Positions 50,461 to 61,100 of a stretch of 64,000 bases of DNA are shown piece after piece. The translations under genes were made by a program, and so were the position numbers. Source of the stretch: Certhia americana (lineage: Eukaryota > Chordata > Aves > Passeriformes > Certhiidae); the NCBI GenBank assembly GCA_018697195.1, contig CM031879.1, positions 34,548,228-34,612,227 on the forward strand, given 5' to 3'. Under the pieces are notes generated by a model. The model made no database searches. It had not been told where the DNA came from and was given only the letters and a program-made list of their open reading frames with translations. Each line of letters begins with the position of its first letter. The first letter of the stretch is position 1.

Positions 50461-53222
50461 ATGCTTTTCTCCATGGGTAATTACTTGCCAATATTTGGAG
50501 GATCTGCATTTTTTAGAAGTCAACTCTTTTTGACCTTTACTTCACACCCTTTCCTATGGGTATAAAGGTATATTTAGAGGTACAATGTGCAAGGTCTACT
50601 ATATTATTCCTGTATATTTTAATAATGGGAGTTACCTAAGTCATGTTCTGAATTTATGCAGAAATAAAAAATCATCCAATTCTGTGTTCACCTATTATCT
50701 TTTCATGACAAACAGCAGAATCATAGACATGTAGAAGTCCCACTAATAACTCCCACATTTTTCACACAGTTTCCAGAAGGACAACTGAAAATGCAAAAAG
50801 GACCATGTATTGGAAAGTATCTTAACATAGATAAAAACATCAAGTAGATCAAGTGTATCCTAAACTTCTCAAAGTTAAAAAAAACCTCTTACATATTAAT
50901 ATATTTTAAAATTATTAGACATAATAGACTGGCCAGCGCTGTTAGAAATTTTACTTTTATACCTCACCTACAAGAGAGCTTTGCTATTTTCGTAAGAGTA
51001 ACTGATAACACATCGTTCCTCTTAAAAAAAATCTTTTCCCAATATTTAATGTGAATAAAAGGGGTCTCACAATTTTGTAGACTACCTTCAGACACTATTG
51101 GAAATACTCTAAGACACTTAGAGTATGGAAAGAGAAAATGCTTTTGCTGATAATCTAAGTTGTTTTGAGAGTACATTTAGATACTGAGTTTTCAGTCCAG
51201 TAGTGAAGACAAAGACAAGTTACTCATTTGCTTGACTTACAAATATGGGTAAGTGCTAAAACTTGTACTGTACTGTGAGTAAGTATTAACCAAAGGCCAG
51301 ACCGTGCAGCCAACAAGAAATGTTTTCTGTTGGTACCCTAATTATTATTCATCTGCTGATTTTGTTCTTCAAGATAATAGCATCTGTGCAGCTGGTTTTC
51401 CACAATTAATGACTATGGAAGTAAGTCTGTGAATATTTCAAGGTTTTAAGGAAACACTTTTAGGTTGAAAAGTCTTGAAAAAGATTTTTTATTATGTTAA
51501 TTACTCTTTTGAAGTAATAAAAATATTGCAATCCAATAACAATTTCTTTCTTTCATTTTTCAGATTTATTGTTGCTTTTTTACTCTATTTGGTATGAGGA
51601 TCCCTCATTAAGGCTATTCACTGAGTACAGTGTTAGTCAGCTGGGCTAATGGAATCCTAATGAAGTAATTGTAAGTTATTTGTTTAGGCTGACTGTGACA
51701 AGGATCAGCAAAATTTGCACCTAAGTTATCTCACAAGACTCATTCAGGAAATCTGTGGCACAGTTCAGGAGAGACAGTGAAAACTGCCAAACTCACAGAA
51801 ATGTCCCACGTGTGTAGCCCTGACAGGGTATATATAGCCAGAGGGGTCAAGCTATATCGCTTTTTAGTAATTAACTTTTGAATAGAGCTTTGGAGTACAA
51901 AGTGCTTCTCAGTTGCTATAATTATAATTTCCCTATATAGCAGCATAATTTAATTGCAAAGCATGAAGTAAGGAAGTAATATTGACCAAACATTTAGCAC
52001 TTGGTTATAGAAATTATTGCTGGAGACTATAAAATAAATTTGTTTTCAGGTGAAGCTTGCTTCTTTATTGTGTATTTTTCAAAGTTTGGCTATCTCTAGA
52101 TTACAGATTGAGAAATCTATATATCACCTCCAGCAAAGAAACAAACCATGTTTTATAAAGCTCAGTGATTGTTACAAATGAACATGTTGCTCAGCAACCA
52201 GGTGAGTGGACTTTTTGCTTTAAATTTTCTATATTATTTTCCAAATACTTCTGTTGTGACTGTTTATTCACTTTGGTGTGTTATCCCTTCTTTTCCACCT
52301 GTTTTGGATATATTCTACCATATTGCTTTGTTTGTATGCATGGAAGAGATGCAAAATTGTCTGACAAAAAATTTTGTGGTCACTGAATTCTCACAACTGT
52401 GATGTTTCTTAATTATCCTCATTGTTGTGGTGATTGTAAGTAAGGACACTCAAAGATTTTGAAGGGTACTCTTGGAGGCCAGGAGAGTTCTCCCAAATTT
52501 TCTTGAGTAAACTGCCCTTGATTGTCCAAATGAATCTGCATAGGATGCTCTTGAGAAGATGGAACTTCAGGCAGTTGAGGCAGCCTACCACTTTTCCTGG
52601 CTTCTGAGAAGTATAGAATCACTATATAAATTATATTATTCCCTCCCATCTTCTTCACCATTGATTTATATTGTCTGGTGTGCTTGAGTAATAATTTTGA
52701 TTGCTGCATGGCTACATCTCCCGGGGGTTGTCATAGATTTTGCATATCTTCATATTCTGCTTTATGATCCACATACAAAAAAAATTTAAAAGTGAAATGA
52801 AAAGTTTCTTTCTTAACAAGATGCTAATTAAATTCTGTAATATTTAGAGCTTCTGATGATCCTTGTGTTTTCTAAGACAGCTACTCTTTCAGAGGCATCA
52901 CCTATTCTGACGATATGTGATGTGTTCCACAAGTGTTTCAAGCTGGAAGACTGGTTTAAGAAAAAATGCTATTGAGAACATTATTTATATATATATATAT
53001 GTTGATAAAAATGTAATGTTTCAAATATTTGAAAGAATATCTGAAACAAAAGAGTTAATAAAATACCATTCTCTGGTGTAAACATTTAGATGAAGTCTGA
53101 ATTGAGACTTTTCTACCATGAACTTTTCTTGTTCTGCTCTTCTTGTTCTGTTCTGATATTAGACATCAACTTTTTTTTTCTTTTTCCTAGTTAGGTCCTG
53201 AGGACTGCCATTTTTAAAAGGA
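50461..53222. other. AT-rich non-coding DNA
   Basis: No gene was recognised. A short TA run lies at 52987-53000. Overlapping plus-strand frames at 52165-52402 contain hydrophobic residues but no motif and are probably chance. Confidence 0.65.
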
Positions 53223-53940
53223 AGTGTATAGGTTGAGTGAAGAATTGATTAAGAGCAGTCCTGTGGAGAGAGACTTGGGAGTGATGGTTGATGAAAAACT
53301 CAGCATGAGCTATCAGTGTGTGTTCACAGTCCAGAATGCAAACCCTGGGCTGCACCAAAAGGAGCATAGCCAGCAGGCCAAGAGAGGGGATTTTGCTCCT
53401 GTCCTCTGCTCTGGTGCAACCCCACTGCAGTGCTGTGTGCTGTTCAAGTGTCCCCAGAGTATGAAGAACATGGAACTGCTACAGCAAGTCCAGAGAGCTG
53501 CAAGAAGTGGCTAAAAGCACTCCACTATGAAGACAGTCTAAGAAAGTTCAGAGACAATCTCTCAGTCTAGAGAAGAGAAGAAAGCATAAAGACCTCACAG
53601 CAACAGTCCAGCATCTGAAGTGAGTGTGGTGGAAGGCCAGATAGAGCCTCTTCACCAGGAACTGTAGTGATAAGACAAGGGTGAACAGCTCTAGATTGAA
53701 AGAGAAAAGTTTTAAATTAGATACCAGGAAGAAATCCCTTACCGAAAGGATAGAGACACTGGAATTGATCAGGTTGCTCAGAGGAGTTGAGGCAGAGTGC
53801 ATCCCTGGCAGTGTTCAAGAACAGCCTGGATGGAGCATTGAGCACCCTGAAACAGTATAAAATGTCCCTGCCCATGGCAGGGGGGTTGGAGCTAGGTAAT
53901 CTTTAAGGTCCCTTCCAAACTCAACCATTCTATGATTCTA
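53223..53940 (+). mobile_element. CR1 LINE fragment with intact 3' end
   Basis: This is a sense CR1 copy truncated at its 5' end. The first frame reads SSPVERDLGVMVDEKLSMSYQC, slightly over the CR1 'SSPAERDLGVLVDE(R/K)LNMSQQC' pattern, and later MELLQQVQRAAR (the '.ELLERVQRRAT' position). It continues through the C-terminal region to a well-preserved 3' UTR (gggttggagctaggtaatct, then aaggtcccttcc) and ends in the CR1 terminal repeat attctatgattcta at 53940. Frameshifts remove coding capacity. The preserved 3' end fixes orientation and the insertion point. Confidence 0.96.
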
Positions 53941-54295
53941 TTACCTTCCTTGTTGCAGGAATAACTGGTATTTGCTGACAATATCATGCACCCAGGTTAA
54001 ATACTGGTGTACAACAAACTATAGTTTGCTTCTGAAAACATTGCTGGTCTACACTCAAAGTACAGTTATTCTATTGATTCCAGAGGTATGTTGTTATATT
54101 TTGGAATCCTGAAGAATAAATCTAAGTGTATGTAAATCCGCGTATGTAAAGCAGTGTTTGGGAATACAAGAGGTTAAGTGTAAGGTGAATAAGGTTAAAT
54201 TCAATAGCAAAATAATAACTCCCAAACATGTCATCATCAGCTTGCAAAATATTGCTTGATTGCTTCCAGGCTTCACATGTAAGAATATAGAAGAA

Positions 54296-54361
54296 ATATA
54301 TATATATATATATATATATGCATACATGTCTCTCTATCTCTCTCTTTCCTCCTTCCTTCCC
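54296..54361. repeat. (TA)n followed by TC-rich simple repeat
   Basis: About twelve TA units are followed, after a short spacer, by TCTC and CCTT units. Both are typical vertebrate microsatellites. Confidence 0.92.
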
Positions 54362-55483
54362 CCTGCTGAAAAAAATTAGTGGGAGGCTCCTGAAGAGATT
54401 CAGTACTTTGATAGGAAGGGAACACCAGCAGAACTAAGCAGGTAACTTAAATGGTGATATGATCTTGCTCAGTATACTCCTTGTTTTAGAAGTAGAAATC
54501 AGAGTGCTTATAAATAAAGACTCTGGCTAGCAAATGCTTCCTGCCCTTCACCCCATCATGACCTAAACCTCCCTTTCCCTTGTTTCAGATGTAAACAGAA
54601 GACTTTATTCTAAGGAAAGAAGTAATTCAATTTTACTTGTTAGTGTTATGCGAATGATAATATCAATAACATTTTGGTGAATTCAAAGAAACACCTAAAT
54701 GATCATACTCTCTCTTAAATATATAAAAGAAAATGCCTCATGCTATGTTTCCTAAAGGACAACAGGGCTAGGGGTGAAATCCAGAAACCACTGTTGTCCT
54801 AGTTTAGATGTCCAAGTCTTTGAGGCTTATAATCTTTTATTAGGAATTCTAAAAGATATGCTGAACACTCTGTGAGGAGGGGAAGTACTGCAATTAAACA
54901 GCAGTTCACAAAGGAGATTGCAATTTTTGAGGTGGCAAGGAGGCAAGAGAGGTCTTGGCAACATTCTCACTGCAATCATTGCATTTGATGTGGGAGAAGG
55001 TAGCAGTGGCAAAGTGAATAGTAAGTTAACAATTTAAGAGGAGTACTAAACCAATACACGTCCCATTCCATCACAATAAAGACTGACATTCTTGAAGCTT
55101 CACCTCCTGGGACTTGCTGCTGTGCACATGCACACCCACTGTAGATACATAGATTTCATGTAATTTTAATAGGATTACACCTTACATTACACTTATATGC
55201 AGATTTCTATTCCTCTTTCATGGTTCATTGTAGCTGATCTTCAGGGCTTAATAGCATACTTGCAGACACATCTAAATGCCTGCATGATTCCCTCTAAACT
55301 TGAAACAGCTAAGCTTTTCTCTCCAAAAAGAATATAACCTTTCCTATTTTCAATTTTATTGTAACTATAAAGTTAATTTCATTTAATGAAATTTTACAGC
55401 TAGAGTTATTCACCATGATTACTGCCATGTGGCTTTACTTCCAGCATTTCACCCTGCCTTGATACTGTCTCTTTAATAGACAG

Positions 55484-55523
55484 CTCCTGTTTTGCTAGGC
55501 TGCTAATACTCCTGTTTTGCTAG
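55484..55523. repeat. direct repeat of 15 bp, period 25
   Basis: ctcctgttttgctag occurs at 55484-55498 and again at 55509-55523, separated by 10 bases. Confidence 0.9.
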
Positions 55524-56393
55524 TCTAGTGATGAGAGAGGGCAAGACCTTTGGAAAGATTTTGCCATCCACATGCAGACTGCAGCTCTCAGAGTGTTTAC
55601 GGCTTTTACAAGTGACAGTAATCTTTCTCACATTTGCTGTGCCAATAATGAAGCCTTTATTAGCACCCCACTTTACAGACTTCATAGAAGCAGATGCTCC
55701 ATCTGCTTAAATATTTGAAAAGTTACTCATAAAGTAACATTCATAAACATGCTCATGAGTACATCTGGAAAGAATACTGTGGATGCAACACCGTCACACA
55801 TTACTATAACAAAACAGTTATAACAGTTATAGTCAGGAATAGTCCTGACTTCTATATTCTTATTTCCCTTAGTGAAAGGTGCCTTCATAAGAACAAAATG
55901 GCTAAATTTGGGTGCCTAAGCAAGATGTGAGTATTTGTAACTTCTGTCACAGCAGCCTGTTTTATACCACATCCAAGTCCTGATTGAATCTGTGATATGT
56001 TTAAGAGGTTTGCTCATAATGTCCTTGATTATTTGGCTATGTGGGCTGAGCTCTGCGACACTTGAGAAGTAATGCACTATGAAGTTGCACATTCAAGGCA
56101 AAAAGAATTTTTTGTATGTCTTCTTTATGGGGTAGAAGTGTCAGCTAGACACCTTTGAAAGAATGTTGCAAAGTCCTCTTTAAGACAAGCTTAATGGCTC
56201 TAGATGTGATATTTCTAAATACATCCTTATGATTTTGTGTGAAAGCACTAATACTTAACTTTATGAGGTATGAGACCTGTTAGTGTATACAGACCCATTC
56301 TTGGATGTCTGACCTGTCCCATGGTTTCCTTTAAGCTTCTACAGACCTAAGAGATTTTTGTCAAGCTTTTAACCCTGGACAGCAGCAATGGTC

Positions 56394-56941
56394 TGTTGTG
56401 TTTAACCTGGCAGGCAGGTAAACACCACACAGTTTTTTGTTCACTCTCCCCAAGTGGGATGGGAGAGACAATCAGAAAAATAGTTAAAACTCATGGGTTA
56501 AAATAAATACAATTTAATAGGACTAAAAAAGAAGGGAAAATAATGACAATGATAAGGAACATACAAAACAAGCAGCACATAATAAAATTGTCTGCCATTC
56601 TCTGACTGATGCAAAGCCAGCCCTAAGCAGCAGACCACTACCCCCTGCAGCTAAATCCTCACAGTTTTATTTTTCAGCCTGACATCATATTATATGGAAC
56701 ATATGAAACAACTCTGTTCAGCTGGGCTAAACTGTCCTGGCTGTGACTTCTCCCAGCTTCTTGTGACCTCCACCCTCCTCAGTGGCAGGGAAGTATGAAA
56801 AGGCCTTGACCTAGTATAAGCATTGCTTAACAATAAGTAAAACATCAGTATATTATCAACATTACTCTCGTACTTAATCCAAACTATAGCAATGTACAGC
56901 TACTAGGAAAAAATTATTCCTGGCAAAACCAGGGTATGGTC
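56394..56941 (-). mobile_element. ERVL-type solo LTR
   Basis: The plus strand is the reverse complement of a well-known avian ERVL LTR. The left end (tgttgtgtttaacctggcag, then accacacagtt) reverses the LTR 3' end '...gtgtggt...ggttaaaccac...'. The middle carries agcctgacatcat, aactgtcctggctgtgactt, ctcccagcttcttgtgacct and aggccttgacctagtataag. The right part carries aacatcagtatattatcaac and cagctactaggaaaaaatta, ending at an accagggtatgg line that reverses the LTR 5' end. No internal retroviral sequence lies on either side, so it is a solo LTR left by recombination. A possible short direct repeat (atggtc at 56388-56393 and 56936-56941) overlaps the expected right end and may be coincidence. 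Confidence 0.88.
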
Positions 56942-57005
56942 CTTGAGACTTCACAAAGCTCTTCTGTGTACATCATACTGCAGTTTAATCACTTGGCTTT
57001 CCTAG

Positions 57006-57170
57006 ATTTGTAGAATCTTTTCAGTTGGAAAAGAACGTTAAGATCATTGAGTACAACCATTAACCAAGCACTGCCAAGTTCACTGCTAAACCATGTGCCT
57101 AAGCACCACATCTTTTAAATAGCTCCAGGGATGGTAACTCAACCATTTCCCTGGGCAGGCTGTTTCACTT
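57006..57170 (-). mobile_element. CR1 3' end fragment, antisense
   Basis: Antisense CR1 3' end of the same subfamily type as 8138-8456 and 26747-26845. A tgtagaatcttttcagttgg start is followed by taagatcattgagtacaacc, cactgccaagttc, aaaccatgtgcctaagcacc and ctccagggatggtaactcaa. Similarity ends near 57170, so only the UTR and the last codons of ORF2 remain. Confidence 0.93.
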
Positions 57171-57617
57171 TGGACCTTCACTCCAAATTGAGCTGAATGT
57201 CTCGCCAAGGACAGTTCACAATCTATTTCAGCACTGCTCTCTGGATAACCACACGCATAAGACAAAGGGAAAAATAAGTAGTTAGATCTCCTCACAGAGC
57301 ACAGAAAAATTTAGGAAGTAAAAGTGATAAAGACACAAGTGTTACATTTTTTTTCTCAGAAAGTAACAAAATCAACTGGAATTATTAGCCATTTTTTATG
57401 ATTTTCTCTCATCTCAAATCAGAAAATGTTGTTGAGCTGTGTTTTTCACGTCTAGTTGTGCACAAGCCTGGCAGGTTGGTTCTGTTGCAGAAGCCTGTAG
57501 CAGAATGAGATCATGCGTTCTGTATTCCTGATCCTGGCAAGACATCTGCATCTTGGTGGACATTCTTTCTTTAACGATAAAAAACAATCTTTTGTTCAAG
57601 ACTTAAAAAATAACCGT
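57171..57617. other. unassigned sequence between two CR1 fragments
   Basis: I could not match this stretch to a repeat family. It may be old unique sequence or an unrecognised insertion. No gene was seen. Confidence 0.5.
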
Positions 57618-58118
57618 GGTTAGGAAGGGCCTCTGAGGATTGTGGAAACCACCCTCCTGTTCAAAGCAGTACCAGCTAGAGCTGGTTGCTGAGGGCCTCA
57701 TCTGGTCAGGTTTCAAATATCTCAGAGGATGCAGACAGCATGAACTCTCCAGACAATTCCTGTGCTTTACACCTATTACAGCTAAAACCCCCTGTATTTC
57801 AGTTTGTGCCCACTGTCTCTTCTTCTCTTACTTGTCACCAGTGAGAACAGTCTACATCTTCTTTGCTGCCCTCTACCAGATATTTTTAAGTATCTCCTTG
57901 AGTCTTCTCTTCTCCAGGGTGAACAGGCCCCTCACTCTTCCTGCGTCAGATGGCCCAGTCCCTTAATCGCCTTTGTGGTTCTTTTCTGGACCTGCACCAG
58001 AATTTCCATTTCACTCTTGTGCTGGGGAGCCCAGGACCGAACCCAGTACTCCAGGTGTGGCCCACCAATATAATACAGAGAGGAAAGATCACCTCCCTTT
58101 ACCTCGTCTGTGGTTTTA
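57618..58118 (-). mobile_element. CR1 LINE fragment, antisense
   Basis: Antisense CR1 of a different subfamily from its neighbour at 57006. ggttaggaagggcctctgag is the reverse of a 3' UTR. The element continues through ctgtatttcagtttgtgccc, cttctcttctccagggtgaa and agtactccaggtgtggccca. On the minus strand near 57932-58080 the frame reads GPHLEYWVRSWAPQHK and QVQKRTTKAIKGLGHL, the conserved CR1 ORF2 C-terminal stretch ('RPHLEYCVQFWAPQ(Y/H)KKD...VQRRATK(M/L)IKGLEHL'). Indels and stops show a dead copy, 5'-truncated near 58118. Confidence 0.95.
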
Positions 58119-61100
58119 AGAAGCCTTAATATTGATGTATTAAACCTAAAAATATTTTTTATTTTGGATTTCAAAAATTTATTTCAACCAGACTCACAGT
58201 GATTTTATTTCTTATTAGGAGAGAAGAATTATAGTTAGGGAAGATAGAAGTAAGAAAATCAACACTGAATAGACAAGGGTACATTTGTTTTATGAATGCA
58301 TTGCAGAATTTATCTATGTTTTTACATAGTAGCTGTAGAGCCATAGAGATATGTATTCATTTCATCCCATACAGTTCCTGAGGTTAAATATATTGACTTT
58401 AGCAATGTTTCTATGGTTACCTCCAAAATTAATTTTTTCCTCCTTAACTGATAATTAGGAAATATTAAGACTTTATTTAGTTTTCTTATTCTCATGTACT
58501 CAAATTCTGACATTGTTTTTCATCAAAGAAAAATACGTGAGTTCTGATCCTATGTTAAGCATACACAGCTTCTCCTGAGCTAGAGTGGTCTCTTCTTTCC
58601 AGTTGTTCGAAAGAAGATTTCTCAGGAGTAACTGTGGGATCTCTGGGATATACCTGCAATCTGAACTTGGTCTATTGACTTGAAAAGCAGATTTGTCCTT
58701 ACTTGTGAAAAATCATCTGATATTTCATCCAAGTGGAAAATATGGGATTTGGTTATGTCAAGTTTTAGAAGCTAGAAGCTGTATGTCCAGTTCAGCAAAA
58801 CATTTAAGCACATAATTAAGCAGATCTCTTTGGTTCATCATTTGATTACATTTATGTACTAAAGTGATAGATTGAAGTAATCTGGGAATTCTAGAATGGG
58901 CCCTGCCTCCACTTAAGTACATGGTGTTTCTGTTACTATGAGTTGCCTAAGAAAGAACAACAAGAAAGCCTTTCCTCACTGTTTTGCCCAGATTCACAAA
59001 ACACTCGTGCAAGAGTGATTTCTGTAAGTGTATGGTACATACATCTATCTTTTGAAAGTGTGAATAAATTTGAAACAAAATTGCCAGTTGAGAACAATAA
59101 AAAAACCCCCATCATATTAAATTAGAACTAGTAAAAGAAATAGTAGTAATCAATATGACCTTATGGCAGGATAATTTGATTTCATTAATTTAATATCTAT
59201 TTTGATCAGATTACAGAATTGATAAAAGATAATGGAATTGCCACTATTATTCAGGCTTCTGTCATACTATTGCTCACACTAAATATTGCCAAATCATTGT
59301 AGCATATATCAAGACATGAAACAATTTTGAAAATTACTTTTTCAAGGTTGAAGAACTCGGAAATCCTGAAAACCACATTTATGAGACTCTCAGTCCTTGT
59401 GCAACAATGGGACTGGGTCAGGTATCAGGTACAAGAAGTAATGTCAGGGATTTGCCCTTTTCAACATAGTCTGCTTGACCTGACAGTAGCCTGAGGCTGG
59501 GAAATACAGTTCCATGCCCTGTCCACTTTTACATCTGCATCCATTTGGTGCAGAGCTGCAGAAGAAAGAAGTCTCTGCAGAGTAAACACTTGAGATACAA
59601 GACCTAGAAAAGTGGTTGGAAGTGAAATGGGGCTGTGAGGCAAAACAGGTTGCATCATCATGTGTGTACCGGAATGAACACTTAAACGTGGCAAATCTGT
59701 GTTTGTTCTCATGCCTGCTCTCTTGTCTCTTAGTATCTTCGAAGAAGTATTCCATAAAAAATTGTAATACCAGCTGACCAAGGAGCACATAGGGAGCAAT
59801 CATAGATATGTTTTCACTTTCTCTTAGACAGAAAGTTGTTTTTTTCCGCAAAAGTTCCAGAAAAGAAACTTTATTTTTCAAGAAAGAAAAAGCTCTCTTT
59901 TAACCATCCTTTGAAAGAGCATACAACACTGAAGTGTGGCTAAACCAGGCTAGCACTGGAGATATGCCAGATGTCTTGCCATATCCCCATGACCATGACC
60001 CCTCTGGATCATATCTTCTTGATATGAAAGTGAGCCAAATCAGGTTCCTTTACCCCTCTTCCTCTTTTCTTTCATGGGAAACCTTGGCTGGGCATGTGGG
60101 TGCTTATGCTCTGTAATGTATGAGTGTGATGTATGGTGTGCCCAGGTGACAAAATTGCTGCTGTGCATCAGCAGTTCTGATAGGGAAGACATGCTCAGTC
60201 CTCTGGTCATCTCTGCAAGCCTCTGCCTCACTGTCTGCATGCACCTGAGTCAGTCTGTGCCTTGGCCAGCACACCTTGACTATTCATGTACAGTTGTCAC
60301 TTCCCTGAGCCATCCAGAAATCCTGACAAGTGGCAAAGTTGTTTTTCTGTACATACTGTATTTCCAGGTGGTAGCAGGCATCATATTTGGCACAAAATTA
60401 TTGTACTTTGATCTCAGGGTACTGGAACAGGTCTTTGAGCTTAGTGCTTTGGGGACTAGGAGGAAATCTATTCCTACTGGCTAAAATTTTCTCATTTTTT
60501 CCGTTACAAAAAGATTGTCCTCCAATGCCTGGTGAATTGCCCTGCTGTACTTCACAGTTTGGTGGCTTTGAAAAGGAAAATGTTGGGAAGCCAGAGGTTG
60601 TGTTGCCAAAGCAGTCAGCTAAAAATATTAGCACAGCCAAAAGACAGTCTTAATTCTAAAACAAAATGGATTTTAGTACTATGAATATGGAATTTGAATA
60701 TGGACCTGTTTAGGTTGTCCTAATGTGATTTGAGTTGGATGAAATTACTTAAATATGGATGATATTCAGAGTACTGAAATCCCATTTCTTTTATATTGTA
60801 TGAACATGTTTTGAGTTTTTCTGGTTTGAGGATTCTCTAGACTTAACCCTCTACTACCCCCAATCTACTCTTTCAAGACTTTCTGGAAGTTTTTCATCGC
60901 TATGTGTTGGAAACAGAAAAAATAGCAATCAGGTACATTGCTACTAAGTTCTAACCTTAAAAGTGAGAGTTGGTTTAATTGTAATTAAATAAGAGAATAT
61001 ATAGCAATTTCTAGTTGATGTATCATTAAGAGGTTCAAGAGACTTACTGTGTGAAAAAAATTAAGCAAATTTTGATTTTAAACAATCGTCAGTCAAAACC

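Larger units (their letters stand above)
53941..56393. other. AT-rich non-coding DNA with simple repeats
   Basis: No gene was recognised. It includes a TA array (54296-54319) followed by TC/CCTT-rich sequence (54328-54361), and a duplicated 15-mer with a 25-base period (55484-55523). Confidence 0.65.

Noticed and set aside
53224..53514. 96-codon frame that looks like a gene
   Set aside because: It is CR1 ORF2 sequence (SSPVERDLGV...), broken by frameshifts downstream.
60360..60484. QVVAG stretch after a splice-acceptor-like tttccag, resembling the cystatin QxVxG loop
   Set aside because: Only five residues match. The following residues do not continue a cystatin domain, and no neighbouring cystatin exon is visible.
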